A stretch of DNA of 64,000 bases from Microbacteriaceae bacterium (lineage in GTDB: Bacteria > Actinomycetota > Actinomycetes > Actinomycetales > Microbacteriaceae), in the NCBI GenBank assembly GCA_019639055.1, contig JAHBSP010000005.1, forward strand, positions 1 to 64,000, in the 5' to 3' direction. Shown here one piece after another: positions 25,334 to 35,536 of the stretch. Below the pieces are notes generated by a model, which made no database searches, was not told the DNA's origin, and saw only the letters and a list, made by a program, of their open reading frames with translations. Both the position numbers and the translations under genes were made by a program. Numbering within the stretch: position 1 is the stretch's first letter; each line of letters begins with the position of its first letter.

Positions 25334-25921
25334 ATGGTACTTACACCAGAAGATTTGTTTAACAAGAGATTCCAGACAACCAAATTCCGCGACGGCTACG
25401 ACCAGGACGAAGTAGATGACTTCCTAGACGAAGTTACCGAAGAGTTCCGTAGGCTCATCAAAGAGAATGAGGAACTCAAGCAGTCACTAGTTGCTGCCGA
25501 ATCTCGGATCGCAGAACTTCAGCGTAATACCGGTGCAACACCTTCTGTAGTTGCTACCGCACCGGCACCTGTGGCACCGGCTCCAGTTCCGACCGCAGAT
25601 TCAGATGAATCGACCAGTTCCCTGCTTCAGCTTGCAAGAAAACTTCACGAAGAGCACGTTCGTGAAGGTATTGAGAAGCGCGATCAGCTTATTGCAGAAG
25701 GCCACCAAACTGCTGCGCGTATCGTTGAAGAAGCAGAGACTCGTAGTCGCCAGCTTCTCGTCGAGGCTGAAACCCAAGAGCGTGTGGTCACACAGCGTAT
25801 CCAAGATCTTAAAAACTTTGAGACCCAGTATCGCCAGTCACTCAAGGGTTACATTGAAAGTCAGCTCAGTGAGTTGAACAAAGCTCTAAACGAAACTCCA
25901 TCCGCTCCTGCCGGGGCATAA
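25334..25921 (+). CDS. divIVA: Polar growth and division protein DivIVA (Wag31)
   Basis: A 195-residue coiled-coil protein that marks curved membrane and, in Actinobacteria, directs polar wall growth. The N-terminal domain (1-55) has LTPEDLFNKRF and GYDQDEVDDFLDEV. An Ala/Pro-rich linker (about 73-92) precedes the second coiled coil (about 100-175). It is shorter than mycobacterial Wag31, mainly in the linker and tail. Start ATG at 25334; GAAAGGCG lies about 15 nt upstream. A 75-bp gap separates it from the mini-DivIVA gene and contains TATTCT-like sequence that may serve as its promoter. In mycobacteria it is phosphorylated by PknA/PknB-type kinases. Confidence 0.95.
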   Translation: MVLTPEDLFNKRFQTTKFRDGYDQDEVDDFLDEVTEEFRRLIKENEELKQSLVAAESRIAELQRNTGATPSVVATAPAPVAPAPVPTADSDESTSSLLQLARKLHEEHVREGIEKRDQLIAEGHQTAARIVEEAETRSRQLLVEAETQERVVTQRIQDLKNFETQYRQSLKGYIESQLSELNKALNETPSAPAGA

Positions 25922-25974
25922 ACTTTCGGAGTTAGGCAATTACTAGGGAAAGCATTCGTGCCAGCCTGACGATC

Positions 25975-26463
25975 ATGGTATCGGCACTGTTGCTTACCGG
26001 TGTAGATCAGCTAGTCAAATATTTAGTTTCGACAAATATGAGGCTGGGGCAGAGCATCCCAATTATTGGTGAATTTCTGCAGTTCACCTATGTTAGAAAC
26101 CCCGGCGCTGCTTTCTCGATGGGAGCAGAATACACCTGGGTTTTCAGCATTATTTCGTCACTGGCTGCAATTTTCATCATCTGGTTCTCGCACAGGGTGA
26201 CCTCTAAAGCGTGGATGCTTGCATTGGCATTCATTCTGGGTGGGATTCTCGGCAACCTGGCAGATCGACTTATTCAGCCACCCGGTTTCTGGCACGGTGA
26301 AGTTATTGATTTCTTAAACGTGATGAACCTACCCGGAATCTTCAATCTTGCGGACTCGATGATTTTTGTTGGGATGGCAATCTACGTGATTCTGATTGTG
26401 CGCTCTCACCCGTATAACAAGAACTTGCTTACAGAGATGGAAGATGCCCCTACAGGCTCTTAG
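25975..26463 (+). CDS. lspA: Lipoprotein signal peptidase (signal peptidase II)
   Basis: A polytopic aspartyl protease that cleaves prolipoproteins before the lipid-modified cysteine. Family blocks are DQLVKYLV in the first helix, YVRNPGAAFSM, GNLADRL and VIDFLNV with FNLADSMI, the last two carrying the catalytic aspartates. Four transmembrane helices are expected. The first ATG/GTG/TTG is at 25975, but it has no ribosome-binding site and truncates the first helix. In-frame sequence upstream (RESIRASLTI before the Met) restores it and can start at ATT 25939, 7 nt after GGAG. The likely client lipoprotein CtaC is also in this window. Confidence 0.92.
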   Translation: MVSALLLTGVDQLVKYLVSTNMRLGQSIPIIGEFLQFTYVRNPGAAFSMGAEYTWVFSIISSLAAIFIIWFSHRVTSKAWMLALAFILGGILGNLADRLIQPPGFWHGEVIDFLNVMNLPGIFNLADSMIFVGMAIYVILIVRSHPYNKNLLTEMEDAPTGS

Positions 26464-27364
26464 AATTCCAGAATCTGCCGACGGTATGCGGGCAGATGCT
26501 GGCGTTAGTGAACTTGTTGGACTCTCTAGGTCACAGGTATCAAAGCTTATTGCTGCGGGGAACGTCCTTGTTGATGGTAAACCATTGAAAAAGTCCGACA
26601 CACTTACAACAGGTACCTGGCTTGAAGTTTCTTGGGAAGAAGTGGATCCACACTATGTCGAACCTCGTGAAGCTGAAGATTTAGAAATCGTGCACCTGGA
26701 TGATGAGTTTGTAGTTGTCAATAAACCTATTTGGGTTGCAGCCCATCCATCCCCGGCATGGGAAGGTGCAACGGTTCTTGGTGTGTTGGCAGCACGCGGA
26801 ATCAGCGTTGTAACTTCTGGAGTGATGGAGCGTGCCGGTATCGTGCAACGTTTGGATGCTGGCACTAGCGGCCTAATGGTGGTTGCGAGAACAGAAAATG
26901 CCTACTCGAATTTGAAAGAACAGTTTCGTCAGCGAGAAGTTTTGAAGATTTATCATGCCCTAGTTCAAGGACAGATGGATCCGGTTCAGGGAACCATCGA
27001 TGCGCCACTTGGCAGACATCCAAAAAATGATTTTCGTTTCGCCGTCCGTGAAGGCGGCAGACACGCCATAACCCACTACAAGACACTGGAAGCGCATCGT
27101 TTCGCATCACTATTAGAGATAACTCTAGAGACGGGACGCACCCATCAGATTAGAGTTCATTTCTCGGCGCTTAAACACCCTCTCGTTGGAGATTCAATGT
27201 ATGGTGCAGATCCTAAGCTTGCCGAAAGATTAGGTTTGGAACGGCAGTGGTTACATGCAGTAAAGCTAGGGTTTAAACACCCAGCAACCGGTGAAAATGT
27301 TGAGTTTTCCTCCGACTATCCGAGTGACCTTGCCGGCGCCCTTGAGGCGCTCAGGGTAAGTTAG
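26444..27364 (+). CDS. rluD: RluA/RluD-family 23S rRNA pseudouridine synthase
   Basis: A 306-residue pseudouridine synthase with an N-terminal S4 RNA-binding domain (LVGLSRSQVSKLIAAGNVLVDG) and a catalytic domain with the signature IVQRLDAGTSGLMVVART, whose Asp is the nucleophile. GRTHQIRVH is also typical. Start placed at ATG 26444, overlapping lspA by 20 nt; an in-frame TTG further upstream would add residues unlike the family. The lspA-rluD order is conserved in many bacteria. RluD-type target sites in 23S rRNA are inferred from the family. Confidence 0.92.
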   Translation: MPLQALRIPESADGMRADAGVSELVGLSRSQVSKLIAAGNVLVDGKPLKKSDTLTTGTWLEVSWEEVDPHYVEPREAEDLEIVHLDDEFVVVNKPIWVAAHPSPAWEGATVLGVLAARGISVVTSGVMERAGIVQRLDAGTSGLMVVARTENAYSNLKEQFRQREVLKIYHALVQGQMDPVQGTIDAPLGRHPKNDFRFAVREGGRHAITHYKTLEAHRFASLLEITLETGRTHQIRVHFSALKHPLVGDSMYGADPKLAERLGLERQWLHAVKLGFKHPATGENVEFSSDYPSDLAGALEALRVS

Positions 27365-27369
27365 AAGAT

Positions 27370-30300
27370 GTGTCTGAATCGTTTGTCCATCTCCATGTGC
27401 ACACGGACTATTCGATGCTGGATGGCGCTGCCCGTATTGCTCCACTTATAAAATCTGCAGTAGAGCAGGAGATGCCTGCAATCGCCATTACCGACCATGG
27501 AAATGTGCATGGGGCTTATGAGTTTTGGGATGAAGCTCGTAAACAGGGCATAAAACCAATCATCGGTACCGAAGCATATTTAACTCCGGGTACACACCGA
27601 TCAAGTCGCACCAGAGAACGTTGGGGTGATGGTGGCGATGATGATATTTCTGGTGGTGGCGCATACACCCACATGACCCTTCTGTCTGAGACAACCGAGG
27701 GCATGCACAACCTTTTCAAGCTTTCATCGTTTTCGTCTATTGAGGGTTTCTATTACAAACCAAGAATGGATCGGGAACTTCTCCAGAACTATGCGAAAGG
27801 GATGATTGCAACCACCGGTTGTCCAGGTGGCGAGGTTCAAACACGGTTACGTCTCGGTCAATACGAGGAAGCACTCACCGCTGCAGCTGATTTCAGAGAC
27901 ATCTTTGGCAAGGAAAATTTCTTTGTCGAGTTGATGGATCATGGGATAGAAATCGAGAAGCGAACTCGTGACAGTCTGCTGAGTATCTCTAGTGAGCTGA
28001 AGATTCCATTGCTAGCAACTAATGATCTGCATTACGTGCATCAGGAAGATCATGAAGCACAGGCAACAATGCTTTGTGTGCAGTCAGGTTCAACACTGGA
28101 TGATGAGAACCGCTTCAAGTTTGAAGGGACTGAGTACTATCTAAAGTCGGCAAAGCAAATGCGCGATATTTTTAGAGATGTTCCAGAAGCTTGCGATAAT
28201 ACTTTGCTCATTGCCGAGCGAGTAAATGTCGAATTCCATGAACGTGACTTGATGCCTAAGTTCCCAGTTCCTGAAGGAGAGACTGAAGCAAGCTGGTTTG
28301 AAAAAGAGGTTTGGGAAGGACTAAAAAAACGCTTAGGCGGAGCCATTCCAGAAGCGTATCGAACTAGGGCAGACTATGAAATTTCTGTCATTACCTCTAT
28401 GGGCTTCCCATCATACTTTCTGGTAGTTGCCGACTTCATTGGTTGGGCTAAGCAGCAAGGCATCAGGGTTGGCCCGGGACGTGGTTCTGCTGCCGGTTCT
28501 GTGGTTTCTTGGGCACTACGTATAACTGAGCTTGACCCAATTGCACACGGGCTGTATTTCGAACGATTCTTGAACCCAGAGCGAGTCGAAATGCCCGATA
28601 TTGACATCGACTTTGACGATCGCAGACGTGGTGAAGTAATCACTTATGTGACTGAGCGTTATGGAGAAGACCGAGTAGCTCAAATTGCGACTTTCGGAAC
28701 TATAAAGGCTAAACAAGCGCTTAAAGATGCAGCCAGGGTGATGGGTGAACCATTTTCTACCGGTGACAAACTAACCAAAGCAATGCCACCAGATGTGCAG
28801 GGTAAAGGTATGACTCTGTCTGAAATTTTCGATTCGAGCGCAGACCGCTACAAAGAAGCGGGAGAGATGCGCACACTTGTCGAAGAAGATCAAACTTTCC
28901 GCAGAGTCTTCGACCGCGCTCTAGGCATTGAGGGTCTTAAACGTCAGTCTGGTGTACACGCTGCCGGTGTACTTATGAGCTCCGAACCGCTTATTGAAGT
29001 TGTGCCGCTCATGAAACGGGAAGATGATGGTGCCATAATCACGCAGTTTGATCAGCCACCGCTGGTAAAACTGGGTTTATTGAAGATGGACTTCCTTGGG
29101 CTTCGTAACCTTACAGTGCTCACAGATGCACTTGCGATGATCAAAGAAAATCACGGTGTAGACATCGTGCTTGAAGATCTTCCTCTTGATGGTGATGAAA
29201 AAGTTTATCGAATGCTAGCGAACGCAGAAACAGTTGGTGTTTTCCAGCTTGAAGGTGTTCCGATGCGTGCGCTACTTCGACTTTTGAAACCAACGAGGTT
29301 TGCAGACATAGTCGCAGTCAATGCTCTCTTTAGACCCGGTCCGATGGGTATGGGCTCTCATACTAACTACGCGCACAGAAAGAATGGACTGCAGCAGGTT
29401 CAACCAATTCACCCAGAACTTGATGAGCCGTTGCGTGAGATCCTTGTAGAAACCTACGGGCTTATTGTTTACCAAGAACAAGTAATGGAAGCAGCACGGA
29501 AAGTTGCCGGTTTCTCTCTCGGTCAGGCAGATATTCTCCGTAAAGCCATGGGTAAAAAACTCAAAGCTGTGCTAGATAAGCAGTGGGTTGAGTTTGAAGC
29601 AGGTGCCGTTGCAAACGGATTCTCAGAAGGCGCAGCTAGAGCACTCTGGGATGCGCTACTACCTTTCGCAGACTACGCTTTCAATAAAGCGCACTCGGCC
29701 TGTTACGCGGTAATCAGTTACTGGACCGCTTATCTAAAAACTCACTACTCTGCTGAATACATGGCTGCACTGTTAACAAGTGTCGGCGGTTCTAAAGAAA
29801 AACTTGCCCCTTATTTGAGCGAATGTCGCAAGATGGGCATTGAGATTTTGCCGCCAGACGTCAACGAATCATTTCAAGACTTTAGAGCGGTAAATGGCAA
29901 GATCCGTTTCGGACTTGGCGCTGTAAAGAATGTCGGTCATCACGCGATTAGCGGAATCATTTCGGCCAGAGAATCTGAAGGGCTCTACACCGGTTTTCAT
30001 GATTTCCTCAGAAAAGTTCCCACCCAGGTGCTACAAAAGCGCACAGTTGAATGCTTGATAAAAGGTGGCGCATTCGACTCCTTCGGGCACACAAGAAGAT
30101 CGCTACTCGAGATTCACTCTGTGGCTGTCGATACCGCACTTTCTCTAAAACGCAATGAAGAGTCAGGGCAAACGGATCTCTTTGGTGGAGCCTTCGATTT
30201 CGTTGAAGAACAGTCACATATCCCTGCCAGTCCGGAATGGATTAAGCGAGACTTGCTGCGCTTTGAACGTGAAATGTTGGGTCTTTATGTTTCCGATCAT

Positions 30301-30864
30301 CCACTGGCAGGGTTGGAGAACCTAATCGCAAGAAATGCTTCACAATCAATCGCAGAACTAATGGAAGTCGCCGAGGACCAGGCACAGGTTACGGTCGCGG
30401 GGCTGGTCACTTCAGTAAACATTCGCACCGCTAGAAAATCTGGAAACCAATACGCTCAGGTTACTGTTGAAGATTTCACCGGCGAAATTTCGATCATGTT
30501 TATGGGGAAGACTTATCAAGAGTTTGCTCCTGCTTTAGATAGCGACACTATTGTGGCGATTCGCGGCAGAGTAAGCATTAGGGATGAAGAAGTTGGTGTG
30601 AACGCCTACTCAATGACACTGCTCGAAGGTAGTGCCTCATCTAATGAGCCCGTCGTGATTCAAATTCAGGAAACAAGAGCTACTCCGGATCTAGTGCAGG
30701 CAGTAGGCGACATACTTATCAGACATCCTGGTGATAACGAAGTCCGTATGAAACTGATCGGAAGCTCCGGCGCCCGAATGTATGAAATCCCTTATGCGGT
30801 TAAAATAACTCCGGATCTATATGGTGAAATCAAGAGCCTATTGGGATCTGAAAGCATCAACTAA
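27370..30864 (+). CDS. dnaE: DNA polymerase III alpha subunit
   Basis: A 1164-residue replicative polymerase. The N-terminal PHP domain begins FVHLHVHTDYSMLDGAAR. The polymerase palm has GPGRGSAAGS and MPDIDIDFDDRRR with the catalytic aspartates. Other blocks are QSGVHAAGV, FRPGPMG and YQEQVMEAARKVAGFSLGQAD. A helix-hairpin-helix region and an OB fold (about 985-1070) follow. Length matches the DnaE1 type. GTG at 27370 is 5 nt after the rluD stop. The stop overlaps the hisD start by one base. Confidence 0.97.
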   Translation: MSESFVHLHVHTDYSMLDGAARIAPLIKSAVEQEMPAIAITDHGNVHGAYEFWDEARKQGIKPIIGTEAYLTPGTHRSSRTRERWGDGGDDDISGGGAYTHMTLLSETTEGMHNLFKLSSFSSIEGFYYKPRMDRELLQNYAKGMIATTGCPGGEVQTRLRLGQYEEALTAAADFRDIFGKENFFVELMDHGIEIEKRTRDSLLSISSELKIPLLATNDLHYVHQEDHEAQATMLCVQSGSTLDDENRFKFEGTEYYLKSAKQMRDIFRDVPEACDNTLLIAERVNVEFHERDLMPKFPVPEGETEASWFEKEVWEGLKKRLGGAIPEAYRTRADYEISVITSMGFPSYFLVVADFIGWAKQQGIRVGPGRGSAAGSVVSWALRITELDPIAHGLYFERFLNPERVEMPDIDIDFDDRRRGEVITYVTERYGEDRVAQIATFGTIKAKQALKDAARVMGEPFSTGDKLTKAMPPDVQGKGMTLSEIFDSSADRYKEAGEMRTLVEEDQTFRRVFDRALGIEGLKRQSGVHAAGVLMSSEPLIEVVPLMKREDDGAIITQFDQPPLVKLGLLKMDFLGLRNLTVLTDALAMIKENHGVDIVLEDLPLDGDEKVYRMLANAETVGVFQLEGVPMRALLRLLKPTRFADIVAVNALFRPGPMGMGSHTNYAHRKNGLQQVQPIHPELDEPLREILVETYGLIVYQEQVMEAARKVAGFSLGQADILRKAMGKKLKAVLDKQWVEFEAGAVANGFSEGAARALWDALLPFADYAFNKAHSACYAVISYWTAYLKTHYSAEYMAALLTSVGGSKEKLAPYLSECRKMGIEILPPDVNESFQDFRAVNGKIRFGLGAVKNVGHHAISGIISARESEGLYTGFHDFLRKVPTQVLQKRTVECLIKGGAFDSFGHTRRSLLEIHSVAVDTALSLKRNEESGQTDLFGGAFDFVEEQSHIPASPEWIKRDLLRFEREMLGLYVSDHPLAGLENLIARNASQSIAELMEVAEDQAQVTVAGLVTSVNIRTARKSGNQYAQVTVEDFTGEISIMFMGKTYQEFAPALDSDTIVAIRGRVSIRDEEVGVNAYSMTLLEGSASSNEPVVIQIQETRATPDLVQAVGDILIRHPGDNEVRMKLIGSSGARMYEIPYAVKITPDLYGEIKSLLGSESIN

Positions 30865-32174
30865 TGAGCAACATTATGCAAGTAATCGACTGGAGGGGCA
30901 AGCCAGGCCTGCCTGTTCTTGATAGAGCCAGCCAAGACAGTTCTAGTGTTTTGAATACGGTAATTGAATTAGTTGAAGAGGTTAAATCCAGTGGCGTTGC
31001 GGCGATAAAGGCGCAAACTGCAAGATTTGACGGTGTGGAACTGAGCGAGATTCGTGTCACCGATGTTGAGATTGAAAATGCGCTCCTTAGCCTCCCTGAA
31101 GATTTAAAAGCAGCAATTACTGAAGCTATTCGTCGAGTTAGAATCGCAAGTCGTGCACAGCTTCCCAAAGAGACAAGCGTAGTTTTTGACGATGATTCCT
31201 CGGTGACTACCCGCTGGGTGCCACTGAATCGGGCAGGGCTCTATGTGCCCGGAGGTAAAGCAACTTACCCGTCCAGTTTGATCATGAATGTGGTTCCTGC
31301 ACAGGAAGCAAATGTAGGGCATATCGCTCTGGCAACTCCAGCACCGGTGAATGATGTGGTGTTGGCAACAGCAGCACTGCTTGGTGTCACCGAGATTTAC
31401 AAAATGGGCGGAGCTGGTGCGGTAGCAGCATTAGCATACGGCCTTCCGGAGATTGGTTTAGAGCCGGTGGATATCATCACCGGACCTGGAAACGTCTATG
31501 TCTCGACAGCTAAACGCATTGTCTCCGACATTGTGGCCATTGATTCAGAAGCTGGCCCTAGCGAGGTGCTTATCGTTGCAGATAGCAGTGCCAATCCAGA
31601 ATTCGTGGCGGCTGATTTACTTTCCCAGGCAGAGCACGACGAAAATGCTGTATCTATTTTGGTGACCACCGAAGCATCCCTAGCTGATCGAGTGCAATCC
31701 TCACTAGAAATTCGCCTCAGTAAAACTAAGAATAGTGAACGTGCTAAGAAGGCTTTACACGGTCCCCAGTCTGCAATAGTCATAGTGGATGATTTAGAAA
31801 CCGCAGTAGATTTAGCCAACGCTTACGCATCAGAGCACACTGAAGTTCATACTGAAGAAGCGCATCAGGTGGCACTAAAAATTGAGAATGCCGGGGCGGT
31901 TTTCGTTGGGGATTACTCGCCGGTAAGTTTGGGCGATTATCTTGCCGGATCTAATCATGTGCTACCCACCAGCGGGACAGCAAGATATCGTTCTGGTCTT
32001 AACACATCCACTTTCTTGAAATCTCAGCAACTAATTGAGTATCCGAAGAGAGGCCTTGCTGGGGTTGCTGAATTGGTTGAAGTATTTTCGGAATACGAGA
32101 ATTTACCCGCTCATGGCGAAGCAGTCATCGCTAGATTTGACGAAAAACTAACTGAGAAAGAGGAGGGTGATTAG
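30864..32174 (+). CDS. hisD: Histidinol dehydrogenase
   Basis: A 436-residue zinc enzyme that oxidises L-histidinol to histidine in two NAD-dependent steps. Signature blocks are [53 protein letters not shown] with zinc ligands, and [19 protein letters not shown] at 30864 overlaps the dnaE stop by one base. No other histidine genes follow, so it stands alone between dnaE and nrdR, as in related Actinobacteria. Confidence 0.96.
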   Translation: MSNIMQVIDWRGKPGLPVLDRASQDSSSVLNTVIELVEEVKSSGVAAIKAQTARFDGVELSEIRVTDVEIENALLSLPEDLKAAITEAIRRVRIASRAQLPKETSVVFDDDSSVTTRWVPLNRAGLYVPGGKATYPSSLIMNVVPAQEANVGHIALATPAPVNDVVLATAALLGVTEIYKMGGAGAVAALAYGLPEIGLEPVDIITGPGNVYVSTAKRIVSDIVAIDSEAGPSEVLIVADSSANPEFVAADLLSQAEHDENAVSILVTTEASLADRVQSSLEIRLSKTKNSERAKKALHGPQSAIVIVDDLETAVDLANAYASEHTEVHTEEAHQVALKIENAGAVFVGDYSPVSLGDYLAGSNHVLPTSGTARYRSGLNTSTFLKSQQLIEYPKRGLAGVAELVEVFSEYENLPAHGEAVIARFDEKLTEKEEGD

Positions 32175-32176
32175 CA

Positions 32177-32644
32177 GTGTTTTGCCCTTTCTGTCGTCAT
32201 GCAGACACCAAAGTTGTTGACAGTCGCGTCTCTGATGATGGCACCGCGATTCGCAGAAGACGTCAGTGTCCAGAATGTCACCGCAGGTTCACCACAACAG
32301 AGACTGCATCCCTTTATGTGGTGAAACGTTCTGGAATCGCCGAACCGTTTAGCCGCGATAAAGTTATCGCGGGTGTGCGAAAGGCCTGTCAGGGCCGGCC
32401 AGTTACTGACGATGACCTAGCTTTGCTCGCTCAAAAAGTCGAAGAAACCCTTCGAGCCAGTGGCCAAGCACAGGTTGAGAGTGACGAAGTTGGCCTCGCG
32501 ATTCTTAGCCCTCTGCGTGACTTAGACAAGGTCGCTTATCTGAGATTTGCATCCGTTTATCAGAGTTTTGAATCTTTGGATGATTTCACCGAAGCAATTC
32601 AAATGCTTGAGGGTGGAGAACAAACAGAAACCAACGATGTATAG
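32177..32644 (+). CDS. nrdR: Transcriptional repressor NrdR
   Basis: A 155-residue zinc-ribbon/ATP-cone repressor of ribonucleotide reductase genes. The zinc ribbon has [17 protein letters not shown] and [14 protein letters not shown] with all four cysteines. The ATP cone follows ([20 protein letters not shown]). GTG at 32177 is 2 nt after the hisD stop, with GAGGGTGA upstream. It senses ATP/dATP and binds NrdR boxes before nrd operons; no nrd genes lie in this window. It overlaps the pyrD start by 8 nt. Confidence 0.96.
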   Translation: MFCPFCRHADTKVVDSRVSDDGTAIRRRRQCPECHRRFTTTETASLYVVKRSGIAEPFSRDKVIAGVRKACQGRPVTDDDLALLAQKVEETLRASGQAQVESDEVGLAILSPLRDLDKVAYLRFASVYQSFESLDDFTEAIQMLEGGEQTETNDV

Positions 32645-33638
32645 CTTCCTCTACCGAAACATTATTTCCAGAATAGATGCTGAAAAGGCTCACCATCTGG
32701 GAGCGATAGTTATAAAAACACTCGGTGGTTTTCGCTCACTACTTAGAAAACCAAACAAGGTACTTGCCAAAGAAGTAATGGGAATCAAATTCCCCAGTCC
32801 GGTTGGTATCGCGGCTGGGTTTGATAAAAACGCCACCATGGTGAGAGGGCTGAGTGCCTTAGGTTTCGGATTTATTGAAATTGGGACAGTTACCGCACAT
32901 GCACAACCTGGCAACCCGAAACCTAGACTCTTTCGTCTAAACGATCAACGAGCGTTGGTTAATCGCATGGGTTTCAACAATGAAGGCGCAGTAAATGTTG
33001 CTAAGCGATTGACAAAACTCCAAAAACTTAGAAAAGCCGGTGTTGTTATCGGTGGCAATCTTGGAAAATCTAAAGTTACTCCCATAGACGAAGCCACAAG
33101 AGATTATGTAACCAGTGCACAACTGCTTGCACCCTTGGTTGATTATTTAGTTATAAATGTGTCTAGCCCCAACACACCTGGACTCCGCGGATTGCAAGAG
33201 TTAGAAAGCTTGCGTCCGCTAGTAAGCGCAGTTCAGGCAATATCTCCTGCGAAGCCACTAATGGTAAAGATTGCTCCCGATTTGGACGATGATCAGGTTG
33301 TGGGAATGGTGAAGCTGTTTCGAGAACTTGGTATTGCAGGAGTAATGGCAACCAACACAACAATCAAGCATTCTTACCTAGAGTCTGGTGGATTATCCGG
33401 TTCACCGCTTGCTCCCAGAAGCAAGGAAGTGTTGGAACTTATACGCAAAACAGACAGTGAGATTGCGGTAATAAGTGTCGGTGGTGTTGCAGATGCAACT
33501 GATGTGCGTGATCGCTTAAAAGCTGGCGCCGACTTAGTACAGCTCTATACAGAATTTATTTTTGCTGGACCGCTGCTTCCAAGCAGAATCAATAAGGGTC
33601 TTACTCAGGATATTCGCCGCGACGAACCTGGGGCTTAG
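32637..33638 (+). CDS. pyrD: Dihydroorotate dehydrogenase (quinone), class 2
   Basis: A 333-residue flavoenzyme oxidising dihydroorotate to orotate in pyrimidine synthesis and passing electrons to menaquinone. The N-terminal helix pair ([20 protein letters not shown]) that contacts quinone marks class 2. [33 protein letters not shown] with the catalytic Ser, and [20 protein letters not shown] are typical. Start at ATG 32637; longer in-frame sequence runs through nrdR and does not resemble the family. Its last 38 bp overlap the end of the convergent DUF3043 gene. Confidence 0.94.
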   Translation: MYSFLYRNIISRIDAEKAHHLGAIVIKTLGGFRSLLRKPNKVLAKEVMGIKFPSPVGIAAGFDKNATMVRGLSALGFGFIEIGTVTAHAQPGNPKPRLFRLNDQRALVNRMGFNNEGAVNVAKRLTKLQKLRKAGVVIGGNLGKSKVTPIDEATRDYVTSAQLLAPLVDYLVINVSSPNTPGLRGLQELESLRPLVSAVQAISPAKPLMVKIAPDLDDDQVVGMVKLFRELGIAGVMATNTTIKHSYLESGGLSGSPLAPRSKEVLELIRKTDSEIAVISVGGVADATDVRDRLKAGADLVQLYTEFIFAGPLLPSRINKGLTQDIRRDEPGA

Positions 33639-34107
33639 GGATTCGCATCGGCCGCATTTGAATAGTGCGCATCGCGGTGTAGAGCTTTAGCTTTTCAACG
33701 TTTTCGCCCCATTTAGCGTTGGCAAGTTTTTGCACTCTGGCTCCTGCAATTGCAGCATCAATAATCATTACTGCAAGGAAAGCCCAGAATGTGTAAATCG
33801 CTACAGCCTGAATTTCTGCGTTGGGCATGAAAGAAAGCACAACTACAGCTACTGCGAGTGGAACCATAAATTCACCGACACTGTAACGCGCATCAGTGTA
33901 GTCTCTTGCGAACTTCTTCTGTGGTCCTCGCTCTTTTGGTGGAAGGAATTTTTCGTCACCGCGGTTTAGGCCTTCACGCGCCTTTTCTCGGTACTCTTTC
34001 TTCTTGGCACGGAGTTCTGCCTTGGAGTTAGTCACCAACGGACGCTTCCGGGCTGCTTCTTGATCTTGTCTTCTCGGCGTTGGCCGACCCTTAGTGTTAT
34101 CTTCCAC
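33601..34107 (-). CDS. DUF3043 membrane protein
   Basis: A 168-residue actinobacterial protein of the DUF3043 family. A long Lys/Arg/Glu-rich N terminus (1-75) contains KKEYREKAREGLNRGDEKFLP and KKFARDYTDARYSVGEF, the family hallmarks. Two transmembrane helices follow (about 79-97 and 102-122), then a basic tail ending near [19 protein letters not shown] residues. Function unknown. ATG at 34107. The 3' end overlaps pyrD by 38 bp on the opposite strand, and the 5' end faces the M20 peptidase across 17 bp. Confidence 0.88.
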   Translation of the reverse strand: MEDNTKGRPTPRRQDQEAARKRPLVTNSKAELRAKKKEYREKAREGLNRGDEKFLPPKERGPQKKFARDYTDARYSVGEFMVPLAVAVVVLSFMPNAEIQAVAIYTFWAFLAVMIIDAAIAGARVQKLANAKWGENVEKLKLYTAMRTIQMRPMRIPKPQVRRGEYPE

Positions 34108-34124
34108 CCCTTAAGATTACCTGT

Positions 34125-35522
34125 ATGAGTATTGATGAAAACCTGCTTGAGACAATTCGTGCTGAAATTGGATCAAATTTCCCTGTAACCGTCGCAGATC
34201 TATGCAATTTGGTGAAAATCCCTTCAGTTTCATTTGAGGGTTTTGACCTAGAACACGTGCAAAACAGCGCGGCCGCGGTAAAAGCACTTTTTGAAGAACT
34301 AGAGCTTTTTGAAGAAATCAAAATTGTTACTGCACCGGTTCCTGGCAAGGAGACCCACGGTAAGCCAGCGATTCTTGCCAGGCGTAAGCCTAAGAACGGG
34401 GCGGTAACCGTATTGCTGTATGCCCATCATGATGTACAACCTGAGGGTGATCCAGGACTTTGGGATACTTCTCCTTTTGAACCGACCCTAAAGGGAGAGC
34501 GTATTTATGGGCGTGGTGTCGCAGACGACAAGGCCGGCGTGATGACACACGTGGCAGCACTCAGACAATTGAAGTCACTGAATGCAGACCCTAATCTCGG
34601 TCTTGCACTCTTTATTGAGGGTGAAGAAGAATCTGGGTCACCTTCATTCGCTAATTTGTTGAAAGAGAACGCTGATTTTCTGGAATCCGATGTCATAATC
34701 GTCGCTGACAGTGGCAACTGGAATGTGGATACTCCTGCAATCACAACGGCACTTCGCGGTAACGTGCGTTTTACCATCGATATTGCGACACTGGAACACG
34801 CTTCTCATTCAGGAATGTTTGGAGGCGTGCTACCCGATGCCACAATGGCAGCTATAAAGCTGCTTTCCACATTCTGGAATGAAGCAGGGGAGGTCGCCGT
34901 AAAGGGGCTAACCACTTGGGAAACTGAAACTCCTGAGTATGATGACACCCAGCTAAAGCACGAAGCTGCTCCTTTGGATGGTGTTGAACAAATTGGTACC
35001 GGAACAATTCTTGGACGAATCTGGGGTAAACCTTCTGTGACTGTAACGGGTATGGACATCCCGAGCGTTAGAAATGCTTCCAACACCCTGGCGCCTAATA
35101 TCTCAGTGGTTGTCTCTATTCGTATTGCGCCGGGACAACTGGCGAAGGATGCGTGGGTTGCCATTGAGAAACACATTGCGGAAAACATTCCATTCGGTGC
35201 GCACTATTCAATTCGTGATTTAGAGCTCGGAAACCCGATTCTGGTTGATGTGACCGGAGAAGCTGCTGAAACCATGATTAGTGCAACTGAGGCAGCATGG
35301 AATGAAACCGTAGTTTTGCAGGGTGTCGGAGGCTCTATTCCGTTCATTGCTGAGCTAAAGGAAACCTATCCGAAAGCCGAAGTGCTAGTTACCGGGGTTG
35401 AAGACCCCCAGTCTATGGCGCATTCACCAAACGAGTCATTACATCTTGGTGTATTTAGACGCGGTATTGAAAGTGAAGCGCTTTTCTTAGCCACTTTAGA
35501 CTCTAGCCCTTACAATGGTTAG
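34125..35522 (+). CDS. M20-family dipeptidase
   Basis: A 465-residue zinc metallopeptidase of the M20 family (carnosinase/CPG2-like dipeptidase branch). Metal ligands appear in YAHHDVQPEGD, GRGVADDKAG and FIEGEEESGS, where the first Glu is the general base. The lid domain has LEHASHSGMFGG. The C-terminal ligand region is ESLHLG. ATG at 34125 lies 17 bp from the divergent DUF3043 gene, so the promoters must overlap its coding sequence. Likely cytosolic peptide turnover; exact substrate unknown. Confidence 0.9.
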   Translation: MSIDENLLETIRAEIGSNFPVTVADLCNLVKIPSVSFEGFDLEHVQNSAAAVKALFEELELFEEIKIVTAPVPGKETHGKPAILARRKPKNGAVTVLLYAHHDVQPEGDPGLWDTSPFEPTLKGERIYGRGVADDKAGVMTHVAALRQLKSLNADPNLGLALFIEGEEESGSPSFANLLKENADFLESDVIIVADSGNWNVDTPAITTALRGNVRFTIDIATLEHASHSGMFGGVLPDATMAAIKLLSTFWNEAGEVAVKGLTTWETETPEYDDTQLKHEAAPLDGVEQIGTGTILGRIWGKPSVTVTGMDIPSVRNASNTLAPNISVVVSIRIAPGQLAKDAWVAIEKHIAENIPFGAHYSIRDLELGNPILVDVTGEAAETMISATEAAWNETVVLQGVGGSIPFIAELKETYPKAEVLVTGVEDPQSMAHSPNESLHLGVFRRGIESEALFLATLDSSPYNG

Positions 35523-35536
35523 TGAAAGGATTACTC

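Noticed and set aside
32547..32636. N-terminal extension of pyrD through the end of nrdR
   Set aside because: The extension is an out-of-frame reading of nrdR. The class 2 N-terminal helix starts at the ATG at 32637.
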